DNA of 64,000 nucleotides from Scytonema hofmannii PCC 7110 (GTDB lineage Bacteria; Cyanobacteriota; Cyanobacteriia; Cyanobacteriales; Nostocaceae): assembly GCF_000346485.2 (NCBI RefSeq), contig NZ_KQ976354.1:7854221-7918220 (forward strand), given 5' to 3'. The notes beneath the pieces were generated by a model. That model saw only the letters and a list, made by a program, of their open reading frames with translations. It did no database searches and was not told the origin of the DNA. Numbering within the stretch: position 1 is the first letter of the stretch; each line of letters begins with the position of its first letter. Made by a program: the position numbers and the translations under genes. Of this stretch, positions 42,642 to 50,679 are shown one piece after another.

Positions 42642-42857
42642 CTAATTTTTTAACCAAAAGTTCATTTTTCTTAAAAATAGTGCTATTGATAACCTGCTTT
42701 GTTTCTTTGCTAATAGCTCGTTATCTGGTAACTTCCAGATATCTTGTCTTCCTAGTTCTCGATCCACGAGTAACTGAAGATGATTTGGTAATTTTGATTG
42801 ATACCTAAATAACCCTGGTTCTCCATCTAATAATTCTCTTTCTATTCCATGAAACAT
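42642..42857 (-). CDS. Unrecognised short frame, possibly a gene fragment
   Basis: 71 codons (MFHGIERELLDGEPGLF, then SKLPNHLQLLVDRELG) without a recognisable domain or ribosome site. It may be a fragment of a larger lost gene. Little supports expression. Confidence 0.25.
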   Translation of the reverse strand: MFHGIERELLDGEPGLFRYQSKLPNHLQLLVDRELGRQDIWKLPDNELLAKKQSRLSIALFLRKMNFWLKN

Positions 42858-43074
42858 AGGTTCACCATTTTTAAAAGGAAACTGTGACTGTTGGACGAAA
42901 GCTTTTAATACAGTTCAAGAGCAAATCATCACCATATAGCAATCCTGAATCATTGTAAAATTCCTTCTTCTCTCTTTTCTTCGTGCTCTTTGCGTCTTTG
43001 CGGTTAAGAAATTTTACCTATTAAATAGAACTGCTATATATCCAATCATCAAAGAATTTAATAGGACTCAAATC

Positions 43075-44022
43075 CTAATAACCTACTGTTTTATCCACAA
43101 TATTACGTAAGAGTTGACCGTTACGATAGCGTGTTAAATTGTCAATAAATAATGCTACGATACGTTGACGTAATTGTGGTGTAAGTGCCGAACAATGAGG
43201 AGTCACAAATACGTTAGGTAAAGACCAAAAAGGGCTTTCTGGTAGTAATGGTTCGGTTTCAAATGTGTCTAATCCAGCACCTGCAATCCAACCTTCTCCC
43301 AGAGCAGTTAATAATGCCGATTCATCCACAATTGCACCGCGAGCAATATTAATTAAATAAGCACTCGGACGCATTAACCGTAATGCTTCTGCATCAATTA
43401 AGCCTTTGGTTTCTGGAGTTAGAGGTGTAGCAACGACGACATAATCTGCTTGCGGAAGGAGCGATCGCCACTCATTTACACCAACTATTTTGTCAAAATT
43501 TGGTAACGGTTCGGGATGTCGGCGACTACCCCAAATTTGCATTCCAAAAGCTTTAGCACGTAAAGCAATTTCTCGACCGATATTTCCCGTACCAATAATC
43601 AACAGAGTCTTGTTGTACAATTCTTCCAGTTCCAACCACTTATACCAGTAGTGGCTAATCTGTAACTCTTGCAATTTTTGGACTTTTTTAGCGTGATAAA
43701 GCATGAAGTTCAGCACAAATTCTGCCATAGGAATGGCATGAACTCCTGAACCATTGGTAAGAACTATATCATATTTTAAAAAAGTAGGCGTGAGGATATG
43801 ATTCACGCCAGAACTCGGTGTGTGTTGCCAACAAATTCTAGGTGCTGCTGCTAGTACTGTATGCAGGGTAGTATTTTTCAACTTGAACCCGTTGAAATAA
43901 ACTTCAGCTTCTTGCGGATCGCCTTCAAAGTTACCATCGCTGTCTACACGCACATGTGTAACGTCTGAAGGTAACAGTGGCTCAATATCAGCAGCAAGTT
44001 CTACAGGTAGAATGATTTTCAC
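43075..44022 (-). CDS. D-isomer-specific 2-hydroxyacid dehydrogenase
   Basis: A GTG at 44022, with GGAGG at ideal spacing, is the start, giving 315 residues. The NAD-binding loop is IIGTGNIGREIALRAKAFG. The catalytic Arg is in INIARGAIVDESALL, Glu in LDTFETEPL and His in FVTPHCSAL. It interconverts a 2-hydroxy acid and a 2-keto acid. It follows tauE in an operon headed by the AprA-like flavoprotein, suggesting a sulfo- or keto-acid from desulfonation (inference). Confidence 0.85.
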   Translation of the reverse strand: MKIILPVELAADIEPLLPSDVTHVRVDSDGNFEGDPQEAEVYFNGFKLKNTTLHTVLAAAPRICWQHTPSSGVNHILTPTFLKYDIVLTNGSGVHAIPMAEFVLNFMLYHAKKVQKLQELQISHYWYKWLELEELYNKTLLIIGTGNIGREIALRAKAFGMQIWGSRRHPEPLPNFDKIVGVNEWRSLLPQADYVVVATPLTPETKGLIDAEALRLMRPSAYLINIARGAIVDESALLTALGEGWIAGAGLDTFETEPLLPESPFWSLPNVFVTPHCSALTPQLRQRIVALFIDNLTRYRNGQLLRNIVDKTVGY

Positions 44023-44067
44023 AACACATCCTCCATGCGATCGCATTACACAACAAAATCTGAAAAC

Positions 44068-44874
44068 CTAACCATGAATAAAAAAGTAAATAGTCATGCT
44101 AACAGCAACAATCGTGACAAATATCCGAATCATTTGAGGGTCTAGTTGACGCGCATAATGAGCAGTTAAATAACCTCCCAAAGAACCACCGACAGCCATC
44201 AAAATCGCTTGCTGCCAAGCAATGACGCCTGCAAAAATAAACGGGACGATCGCAATCCCATTCACACAACTCCCTAAGAACGTTTTAAAGGCATTCATAG
44301 TATGAATACTTTTGATCCCTAAAAACGATAAGGTCGCTAGCATTAAAATCCCCAACCCCGCACCGAAGAAACCTCCATAAATAGCGATCGCGAGTTGAGC
44401 TAACACCAAATTCCATAAAGGTACGGACTCAGAAGATGATTTTTGGCTATGACTTTGAAGCCATTTCCTGAAAAAATCGCCAAAAGTAAATATTAGTGTT
44501 GCTAGCAGTAATAAATAGGGGATTAGTTTCTTAAAAACATCTGCCGAAGTGTACAACAAAGCTAAGGAGCCGATAACACCACCAACCAAACTTATGCCAC
44601 ACAAGAGTAAAAAAACTTGTCGTTTGATTCCTAAATCTTTACGATAAGCTCCAGCACTGGCTAAAGCTGCTACCCATATAGCAGTATTATTCGTAGCGTT
44701 TGCCGCAACCGGCGGTACACCTGTAAAAATGAGTGCTGGAAAGGTAATAAAGCTACCACCACCTGCTACAGCATTTAATCCACCAGCGATGAAAGCAGTA
44801 CTGAAAAGGAGTAAGGTATGGGGAAGCGTTAAGAGTTGGGGAGTGATGGTACTTAGCATTGTTGAGTAACGCAT
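44068..44874 (-). CDS. tauE: TauE/SafE-family sulfite or sulfonate exporter
   Basis: A 268-residue, about eight-helix protein of the TauE/SafE (DUF81) type: FIAGGLNAVAGGGSFITFPAL, VAANATNNTAIWVAA and the second half FFGAGLGILMLATLSFLG. Such proteins export sulfite or organosulfonates. It lies between the CmcJ-like and dehydrogenase genes, 9 bp after the first. ATG 44874 or 44859 may be used. Confidence 0.85.
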   Translation of the reverse strand: MRYSTMLSTITPQLLTLPHTLLLFSTAFIAGGLNAVAGGGSFITFPALIFTGVPPVAANATNNTAIWVAALASAGAYRKDLGIKRQVFLLLCGISLVGGVIGSLALLYTSADVFKKLIPYLLLLATLIFTFGDFFRKWLQSHSQKSSSESVPLWNLVLAQLAIAIYGGFFGAGLGILMLATLSFLGIKSIHTMNAFKTFLGSCVNGIAIVPFIFAGVIAWQQAILMAVGGSLGGYLTAHYARQLDPQMIRIFVTIVAVSMTIYFFIHG

Positions 44875-44883
44875 TCACCGTAG

Positions 44884-45750
44884 TTATGCGGCATAAAAAA
44901 CGAATGTTCTTAGTTCAATACTTTCCCGTGGTGGAGCGTCTGGTGGGCTTGTCGGATCGTCAAATCCCGTGTGACCCGCAAAACGCGCTCGTCCATCTTC
45001 TACAGAATCGAAACACTTAATAAATAATGCCTCGTTTCTGTGCATTTGCGGAAAATAATACCACTGATGTCTTGGATTGTATGCGATCGCATATGTTTCT
45101 CCAACGCGATGGCGATATACTAGATCTGTTGCTACAAGGTCTGTTGGAGCAATACTTTGCGCGTCACACACAGTTAGCGGGGACTCTTGAATGGGAGAAG
45201 CGATCGCTCGCCAGACATTGATGATAGCGAACCGTCGTTGCAATAGCGTATCAATATTATCGCTCCCCCGTGCCGCTAGTTCCAAACGAGCGCGAGTATA
45301 GCCAGATTTGGCAGTGAAGTCATTGTGTACCCGTTTAGCAGGTTCTTTAATATCATTCTCTCCTGGCTTCATCCTTTGGGCATTGCGAAGAGTATGGTCG
45401 AATATGACTACTTGAGTTGCACCCGTGACTTCTTTCAATAAATGTTCTGCTTCTGGGTAGTAAACATGACGCACCTCGTCTTCGTCATAAAAGTCTCGCA
45501 CGCTAGTATTATGTTCTTTTAAGGCAAAGCCTTCTCGATCTAGCGAGATGTTCTCTGAGATAGAGCGAGCGTTATAAATTGGAAGTTTGTGTGTTTGATA
45601 AGTTCCGTTGTATCTGGGAATTCCTGATGGTGGTTCGTAGGTGTAATTGACAGGTTTTTCTGTCATTGGAACTAAATAATTGAGGTTAGCCTCTACGTAA
45701 GGCAATTCCCTGGAAATCGGTCTGTCTATAACTTGACTGTTTAAGCTCAT
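44884..45750 (-). CDS. CmcJ/AsaB-like 2-oxoglutarate Fe(II) oxygenase
   Basis: A 288-residue protein. The iron-binding pair is RVHNDFT (His142, Asp144). Family blocks INVWRAI, PRHQWYYFPQMHRNEALFIK, FAGHTGFDDP and RESIELRTFVF follow, with His260 and Arg281 as likely third ligand and 2-oxoglutarate anchor. CmcJ (cephamycin 7-hydroxylation) and fungal AsaB share this layout. Inside a sulfur operon it may hydroxylate an organic sulfur acid to cause C-S cleavage, as TauD does. The substrate is unknown. Confidence 0.8.
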   Translation of the reverse strand: MSLNSQVIDRPISRELPYVEANLNYLVPMTEKPVNYTYEPPSGIPRYNGTYQTHKLPIYNARSISENISLDREGFALKEHNTSVRDFYDEDEVRHVYYPEAEHLLKEVTGATQVVIFDHTLRNAQRMKPGENDIKEPAKRVHNDFTAKSGYTRARLELAARGSDNIDTLLQRRFAIINVWRAIASPIQESPLTVCDAQSIAPTDLVATDLVYRHRVGETYAIAYNPRHQWYYFPQMHRNEALFIKCFDSVEDGRARFAGHTGFDDPTSPPDAPPRESIELRTFVFYAA

Positions 45751-45828
45751 AGGTCATACCATTTTGGATTTTAGATTTTGGATTTTGGATTATAATTCAA
45801 GCTTTTTTTGCCTCCTGTTTTTGTTGAA

Positions 45829-47457
45829 TCACACTGCAACTAATTCTTTACTTGCCACTGCTGATTCAGGTTTGACCCAAATTTTGTCTAACCCTCCACT
45901 CAACAATCGATATTGCCGATCGGGATCTTGCTGAGGGTAATCCATCCGTTTATGCATTCCCCTCGTTTCTTGACGTTGCAATCCACTGTTGTACATCCAA
46001 CGAGCAGTGGCAACCATCGCCGCAACTTCTCGCGTGCGAATAACTTTGCTGTCTGTAGGAATTTGGCTGTTGCGGATTTCTTGCCAGAGATCGTCAAGTT
46101 TTTCTAGAGATGCGCTTAAGCCTGTGGCAGTACGGAATAGGTTGCGATCGTAGGGAAAAACTTCGGCTTGAACTGCTGAAATCGCTTCCTCTGGAGATAA
46201 AGTATGGTTTCCGGCACTATGCAATCCGACCTCACCCACTCCTCGTGCCTTGCGCTGTGTTGCTTTCTCTCCTAAACTCAAGGCATAGGTCGCAGCTGAC
46301 TGACCAGACCAGTACCCAGATGACATTGCCCAAGCTGCATTGTGGCTGCCTCCACCTGTAAATCCACCACAGATTAACTCTCTAGTTGCGGCATCTCCTG
46401 CCGCATAAAGCCCTCTGACTGAGGTAGCACAGGTGTCATCTGCAATCCGAATTCCTCCCGTACCGCGCACAGTTCCTTCTAAGCGTAAAGTGATGGGGAA
46501 GCGTTGGGTAAAGGGGTCAATACCAGCGCGATCGAAAACAACAAAAAAGTTAGGCTGAGATGCCCGCATCCATGCCTTCGTCTCCTCATCTACACCTTGG
46601 TCGAGGCGGGCATAAACTGGCTGAGTTAGCAAAGTTTTGGCAATGACAGAACGCCCGCGCTTAGAGCCAGCCCCTTCTATGACCGTACCATCTTCGTAGG
46701 TAAAAGATGCCCAATCATAGTAACGAGTTTTGGTGACAGAGGAAAAGCTAGGAGAAATAGCATAAGCATTAGAGAACTCCATGCCAGAGAAGTCAGCGCC
46801 AACCTCTGCTGCCATTAACAAACCATCTCCAGTTAGCACATTGCAACCGAGAGCCTTACTCAAGAAAGCACAACCTCCTGTGGCAATGACAACTGCTCCT
46901 GCTTGGACTTGCCAGCGTTCTCCAGATTGGCGATTAATACCCAATGCACCCGCAACAGTCCCTTCTGCATCCACAAGCAGTTCTAAAGCTGGGCTGTTGT
47001 CTAAAATTTTCACTCCTGCTTGCTGAATCTTTTTCCGCATGAAGCGCATATAATCCGGACCTTGCAAAGAGCGACGGATTGCAACTCCATTATTATCAAC
47101 TCGAAAGGGATAACCCCAATCTGCCAGTGAATTAATGTTGTCGTAAGTTCGATCTAAAACTCGAGTCATCCAATGGCGGTTGGCAAGAAATCCTCCCATC
47201 GCTTCCCGACTTGCCATTGCTGATTCGCGTTGTTCGGGATCTGGTGGAATATACCACACACCATTTCCTGAAGCTGCTGCTGCACCACTTGTACCGCAGT
47301 AACCCTTATCTACCAAAACGACTCTTGCTCCACTGGCTGCTGCACTCCAAGCTGCCCAAGTACCTGCAGGACCACCGCCAATGACCAAGACATCAGTTTC
47401 TAAATTTTGAGTGGAGTTAGTAGAAAGTTGCCTTTGCTCTGATTGATTTACGCTCAT
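45829..47457 (-). CDS. AprA-like FAD flavoprotein (FAD_binding_2), copy 2
   Basis: ATG 47457 has AAGGGGTG upstream and is preferred over GTG 47466, giving 542 residues. The FAD motif is VLVIGGGPAGTWAAWSAA, flavin loop TSGAAAASGNGVW, and distal FAD motif TSVRGLYAAGDAATRELICGG. The C-terminal part has RWMYNSGLQRQETRGMHKRMDYP, as in fumarate reductase/aspartate oxidase-type proteins. It heads an operon with CmcJ-like, tauE and 2-hydroxyacid dehydrogenase genes under operator site 13. The reaction is unknown. Confidence 0.82.
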   Translation of the reverse strand: MSVNQSEQRQLSTNSTQNLETDVLVIGGGPAGTWAAWSAAASGARVVLVDKGYCGTSGAAAASGNGVWYIPPDPEQRESAMASREAMGGFLANRHWMTRVLDRTYDNINSLADWGYPFRVDNNGVAIRRSLQGPDYMRFMRKKIQQAGVKILDNSPALELLVDAEGTVAGALGINRQSGERWQVQAGAVVIATGGCAFLSKALGCNVLTGDGLLMAAEVGADFSGMEFSNAYAISPSFSSVTKTRYYDWASFTYEDGTVIEGAGSKRGRSVIAKTLLTQPVYARLDQGVDEETKAWMRASQPNFFVVFDRAGIDPFTQRFPITLRLEGTVRGTGGIRIADDTCATSVRGLYAAGDAATRELICGGFTGGGSHNAAWAMSSGYWSGQSAATYALSLGEKATQRKARGVGEVGLHSAGNHTLSPEEAISAVQAEVFPYDRNLFRTATGLSASLEKLDDLWQEIRNSQIPTDSKVIRTREVAAMVATARWMYNSGLQRQETRGMHKRMDYPQQDPDRQYRLLSGGLDKIWVKPESAVASKELVAV

Positions 47458-47599
47458 GAGCTTCACCCCTTAATCTTCCAAACTTGTTTTCATCAGCCCT
47501 GAAGACAACAGACACGAATCTATGGAAATCACCGCGTCCATAGGTTTTTGGAGACAACAATGATTTATCTTTTGTCTATGGAGCCTTAAATTCTTTCTT

Positions 47600-47629
47600 T
47601 TAGTACAGTTTATTGATAAAGTTACCGTA
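47600..47629 (-). promoter_or_regulatory. Operator/promoter of flavoprotein operon, site 13
   Basis: Minus-strand arms TACGGTAACT and ATAAACTGTA, then TACTAA. It lies about 140 bp before the flavoprotein start at 47457, giving a long leader. Confidence 0.7.
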
Positions 47630-47875
47630 TTTTAATTCTATAGCTTCTCATGAAGTACAGGTAAAATTCAAGTCCCTTATCAATAAAATATATCATACCT
47701 TAAAATTATGGTTAACTAATTATTAGTTTATCAAAGTGTTTTCTCCTTGTGACTGAACCAACCTCTTAGTAAACAGCGATCCGGCATCTGCCGATAGAGA
47801 GTCAATTCATGAAATGCATGATGTATATACATTGGTCATAGGGGCGCAATGCCGAGCGCCGTTAGAACATTACTG

Positions 47876-48463
47876 CTAGCACGAAATCACAGTTACCATC
47901 GGCCAACGAGCCACATACTGCTTTTGCTCAATGCGCTTTCGGCATGTTTCAACGCTAACTCGTCTGGGGTTTCGTCTGACTACCATGCCAAAAAGGTCGT
48001 TGAGTCCGAAAGGTGCAATTATGCGAATGTTATCGTTGGCTTCAAGAGTTACACCTACCGCAGTGGTATATTCTGGCCATGTAGCAATAGCTTCTTCCAG
48101 CGAGGAAAGGGGAGTAACAGCATGACCGAAAACACTCTCAAACCAGACGTGAACGCCAGCTTGATTAGTTACCTCCCAGGGAACGTCAGGTAGCTGGTGG
48201 GATAGTAGGATCTGTAGCTTTTTATCGCGCTCCGTGCTGATATCTGAGGGATCGAAGTAGACCACGTCCACATCTGACAGATGAGATGCTTTGCTTACAC
48301 CGTGTAGACCATCCCAAACTAGGTTTCTAATGACACCAGCCCCAATACACCATGAAGGCAAAGACAATTCACGCACAGCAGAAAGCGTCGCCATGAACCA
48401 AGGCGTAGCCCGAATAATGCGAATAAGTTGCTCTTCATGATGTGATTCCACTGTTGACACCAA
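47876..48463 (-). CDS. Nucleotidyltransferase-fold protein (PF06042-like)
   Basis: A 195-residue protein: CIGAGVIRNLVWDGLHG, then SDVDVVYFDP (the Asp-x-Asp of the polymerase-beta-like fold) and DLFGMVVRRNPRR. It matches the single-domain nucleotidyltransferase_6 family. Not a toxin-antitoxin pair: no HEPN gene is adjacent. A weak operator-like motif lies just upstream at 48461-48490. Function unknown. Confidence 0.8.
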   Translation of the reverse strand: MVSTVESHHEEQLIRIIRATPWFMATLSAVRELSLPSWCIGAGVIRNLVWDGLHGVSKASHLSDVDVVYFDPSDISTERDKKLQILLSHQLPDVPWEVTNQAGVHVWFESVFGHAVTPLSSLEEAIATWPEYTTAVGVTLEANDNIRIIAPFGLNDLFGMVVRRNPRRVSVETCRKRIEQKQYVARWPMVTVISC

Positions 48464-48555
48464 AGAGTTTTAACTGTTTATTTAACCGTAGTGTATAAAA
48501 CTGACTCATATTAAGTCGGTTTTGCCAATCAAGGGCATTTAACCAGTCATTTTAA

Positions 48556-48837
48556 GTGCCTGCTTGGAGTTTGCCAAGGAGCATGAGATTCCGTTGGATG
48601 TCGCGCTTCCGTCGTTTGGCACTAAATTACGAACGCTATTCAAAAACGTTAAAATTGCGTCATGGCGATCGCATCACTCTTAGACCCCCAAAACAGGCTG
48701 CTGTTCAGTTGAAATACCTTGAACCATTTGGCATTTATCTTCAAATTATAACTAGGGCTGCATATAGCATTGGTAGTCTCTTTAGCTTGATGATTTTAGC
48801 TATCTACTTAGAAGGGTTGAAATTTGATGTTATATAA
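48556..48837 (+). pseudogene. IS5-family transposase C-terminal remnant
   Basis: The stretch SRFRRLALNYERYSKTLK resembles the conserved C-terminal end of IS5-type transposases. The preceding residues are short and the rest of the frame is unrelated. Only a fragment of the element remains. Confidence 0.5.
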
Positions 48838-48888
48838 TTCCTAACCTTTCACTCTTTTGTTAAGAAAGATGTGACTAAAGGATAGCTC

Positions 48889-50214
48889 TTATTTTCTAAA
48901 AATCCCTAGTTTGACGCGGCTGAATTTATGACAAAGCCGGGGTAGGATTTTGGTTAGAATAATCCAGAAAACAAGGCTGGCGATCGCACCTGTGCCAATA
49001 CTGTACCAAAAAGCTTGTGTTTGGTAGAAAGGAATATCTTTAGGTGGGGTTTGTTGAGCGACAATGACAGAGGATGCAATTTGGCTTGTTGCTAGTCCAA
49101 TACCTAGAATAGGAATACTAGTCTCGATGTTGCGATCGCGCTGTGCTTGCTCTTTATCCAGCTGTGCTTGCTCTATCTCCACCATTCCGCGAATTGTAGC
49201 CGTTAAGTTTTCTAATATTGCTACTGCTGAATTTAGAGTGTCATAATCTTGTTTTAATTGTACCTGATATTTATCTTTAACTGTATTGCTAAAGTCTTCC
49301 AAAAATTTCATGTTTGGAAAAATCGCTTGACGCTGTTTTTCGTAGTTGTGCTCATTAACTTCTACTGTGTGCTGTTGAATTTTCAGGAGATTTATATTTT
49401 GGATGGAATCAAATACAGTCTTAATATTTTTTTGCAATTCTCTTTTTAGATCTTGCAATTCTTTGTTTGATAAACTTTCTAAACTCTTCTCGTCTATTAA
49501 ACTATGCTTATATTGCTCTAATAGCCTTAATTTTAGTTCCCGTCCCTGTTCATAAGCCCAAAGGATTTTATGTCTACAGTAAAACAAGTATTTCCATGTG
49601 TTATAAGATTTACTAGCTTCTTTAAATTTATCTTCATCAGGATAGAAAACTACTATTACATGACTGTCTTTTTCAATTTTGTCCCAACACCCTTCACCAC
49701 GCCACATTTCATAGACTGTAGCGCCTAAAAGTTCTCCTAAATTTTGATATTGATGTCCTTGTGGAATTAAGGCTTTGTAAGCTTGATGAGCGTTTACTTC
49801 AAGAATTGGGTTATTAGCTGGGACTGTCCAGCCTGATATCATCCAAGTTTGCCCTAAGTAGTCATTTTCTGAAAGTCTTCCAGGTGCTAAATTGCCAATT
49901 TTTGGGAGAAGGGCTAAATCTTTGATTTGAGTTAACGTATGCTCAATACCAGATAATTCAACTTGCCGATCCACAGAACAGCTATAGCGTAGGCAGTTAG
50001 TATCGTCAAAATTTGCTAGACTGTAAGAACCATCAACAGCGGTTGAACTTTTCCAGAAATCAAGGCGTTGTCGATCTTCGTGGTTGGGTTTAATTGAAAA
50101 TCCTTTTTGTTTAAGTTGTTCTGACAGTTTTAACCAATAATCTTGCTCATTGCTCGAATCATCTGCACGATTATAAATGAATAAGTCTAGGGTGGGATAC
50201 TTTATTTTACACAT
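48889..50214 (-). CDS. Coiled-coil protein with two C-terminal membrane helices, CHAT-linked
   Basis: A 441-residue protein of unknown family. Residues 1-240 are a globular, Trp/Tyr-rich region that starts MCKIKYPTLDLFIYNRADD. Residues 240-350 are Lys/Glu/Gln helices (coiled-coil-like). Residues 365-390 (SIPILGIGLATSQIASSVIV) and 400-420 (FWYSIGTGAIASLVFWIIL) are hydrophobic. The start overlaps the stop of the 127-residue gene (TAATG), so the genes are coupled. The membrane tail and CHAT protease neighbour suggest a membrane effector that could be released or activated by cleavage; this is inference. Confidence 0.7.
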   Translation of the reverse strand: MCKIKYPTLDLFIYNRADDSSNEQDYWLKLSEQLKQKGFSIKPNHEDRQRLDFWKSSTAVDGSYSLANFDDTNCLRYSCSVDRQVELSGIEHTLTQIKDLALLPKIGNLAPGRLSENDYLGQTWMISGWTVPANNPILEVNAHQAYKALIPQGHQYQNLGELLGATVYEMWRGEGCWDKIEKDSHVIVVFYPDEDKFKEASKSYNTWKYLFYCRHKILWAYEQGRELKLRLLEQYKHSLIDEKSLESLSNKELQDLKRELQKNIKTVFDSIQNINLLKIQQHTVEVNEHNYEKQRQAIFPNMKFLEDFSNTVKDKYQVQLKQDYDTLNSAVAILENLTATIRGMVEIEQAQLDKEQAQRDRNIETSIPILGIGLATSQIASSVIVAQQTPPKDIPFYQTQAFWYSIGTGAIASLVFWIILTKILPRLCHKFSRVKLGIFRK

Positions 50215-50597
50215 TAAGAATTTTTTGGGAGAATTTCTGACTTGTGCTTCTTAGCTTCTGCGCTGGAATCAGGAGCTTTAAAAATTGCGATCGCAATATT
50301 CGCAATATGTTCTGTGGGTATTGTAGGTTGATTCTGCTCACTGGGTTTATCGTATTTGTTGAGTTCTGGACTTTTATATTGCGTCTGAATATTCATTCGC
50401 GCATTATGGTAAGACTCCTTAAGACAGTCGTTTTCTGCCAATTCTATCAAGCGGTTAAGAGCATCATCCTTTGCGTTTGCAAGCATTTCAGCAACTTTAT
50501 TGATTTCGTACTGTAAAGCTGTTGGTAAGCGAGAATCTAATTCTACCAAAGCTATTAAAAAGGCGCGGAGGGTGACTGTTTGTAGTGAGTTAAACAT
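50214..50597 (-). CDS. Small helical protein between CHAT protease and membrane protein
   Basis: 127 residues. The first 60 are helical (LRAFLIALVELDSRLPTALQ, ALNRLIELAENDCL), the rest polar with Pro/Lys and probably flexible. It is coupled by TAATG to the membrane protein and lies 83 bp after the TPR-CHAT gene. It may be an adaptor or a protease substrate. No family recognised. Confidence 0.65.
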   Translation of the reverse strand: MFNSLQTVTLRAFLIALVELDSRLPTALQYEINKVAEMLANAKDDALNRLIELAENDCLKESYHNARMNIQTQYKSPELNKYDKPSEQNQPTIPTEHIANIAIAIFKAPDSSAEAKKHKSEILPKNS

Positions 50598-50679
50598 AGG
50601 ATGGAATCGGGGGTAAAGGAAATAAAGCTAACATCTAAAATAGGTAAAAAGCGCTGGCTTTCCAACGAACTGACTCCTT

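Noticed and set aside
44862-44891. TACGGTGAAT at the CmcJ-tauE junction as an operator
   Set aside because: Lies across the stop and start of closely spaced genes; the right arm is weak. Probably coincidence or a degraded site.
47876-48463. Nucleotidyltransferase as MNT part of a HEPN-MNT toxin-antitoxin
   Set aside because: No HEPN gene beside it, and the sequence fits the larger PF06042-like family better than the short MNT antitoxins.
48461-48490. CGGTTAAATAAACAG upstream of the nucleotidyltransferase as an operator
   Set aside because: The right arm and -10 are poor, and the site overlaps the gene start. Left out of the main set.
50214-50597. 127-residue gene as an antitoxin
   Set aside because: No DNA-binding or toxin-neutralising motif is visible; only the gene context suggests a link to CHAT.
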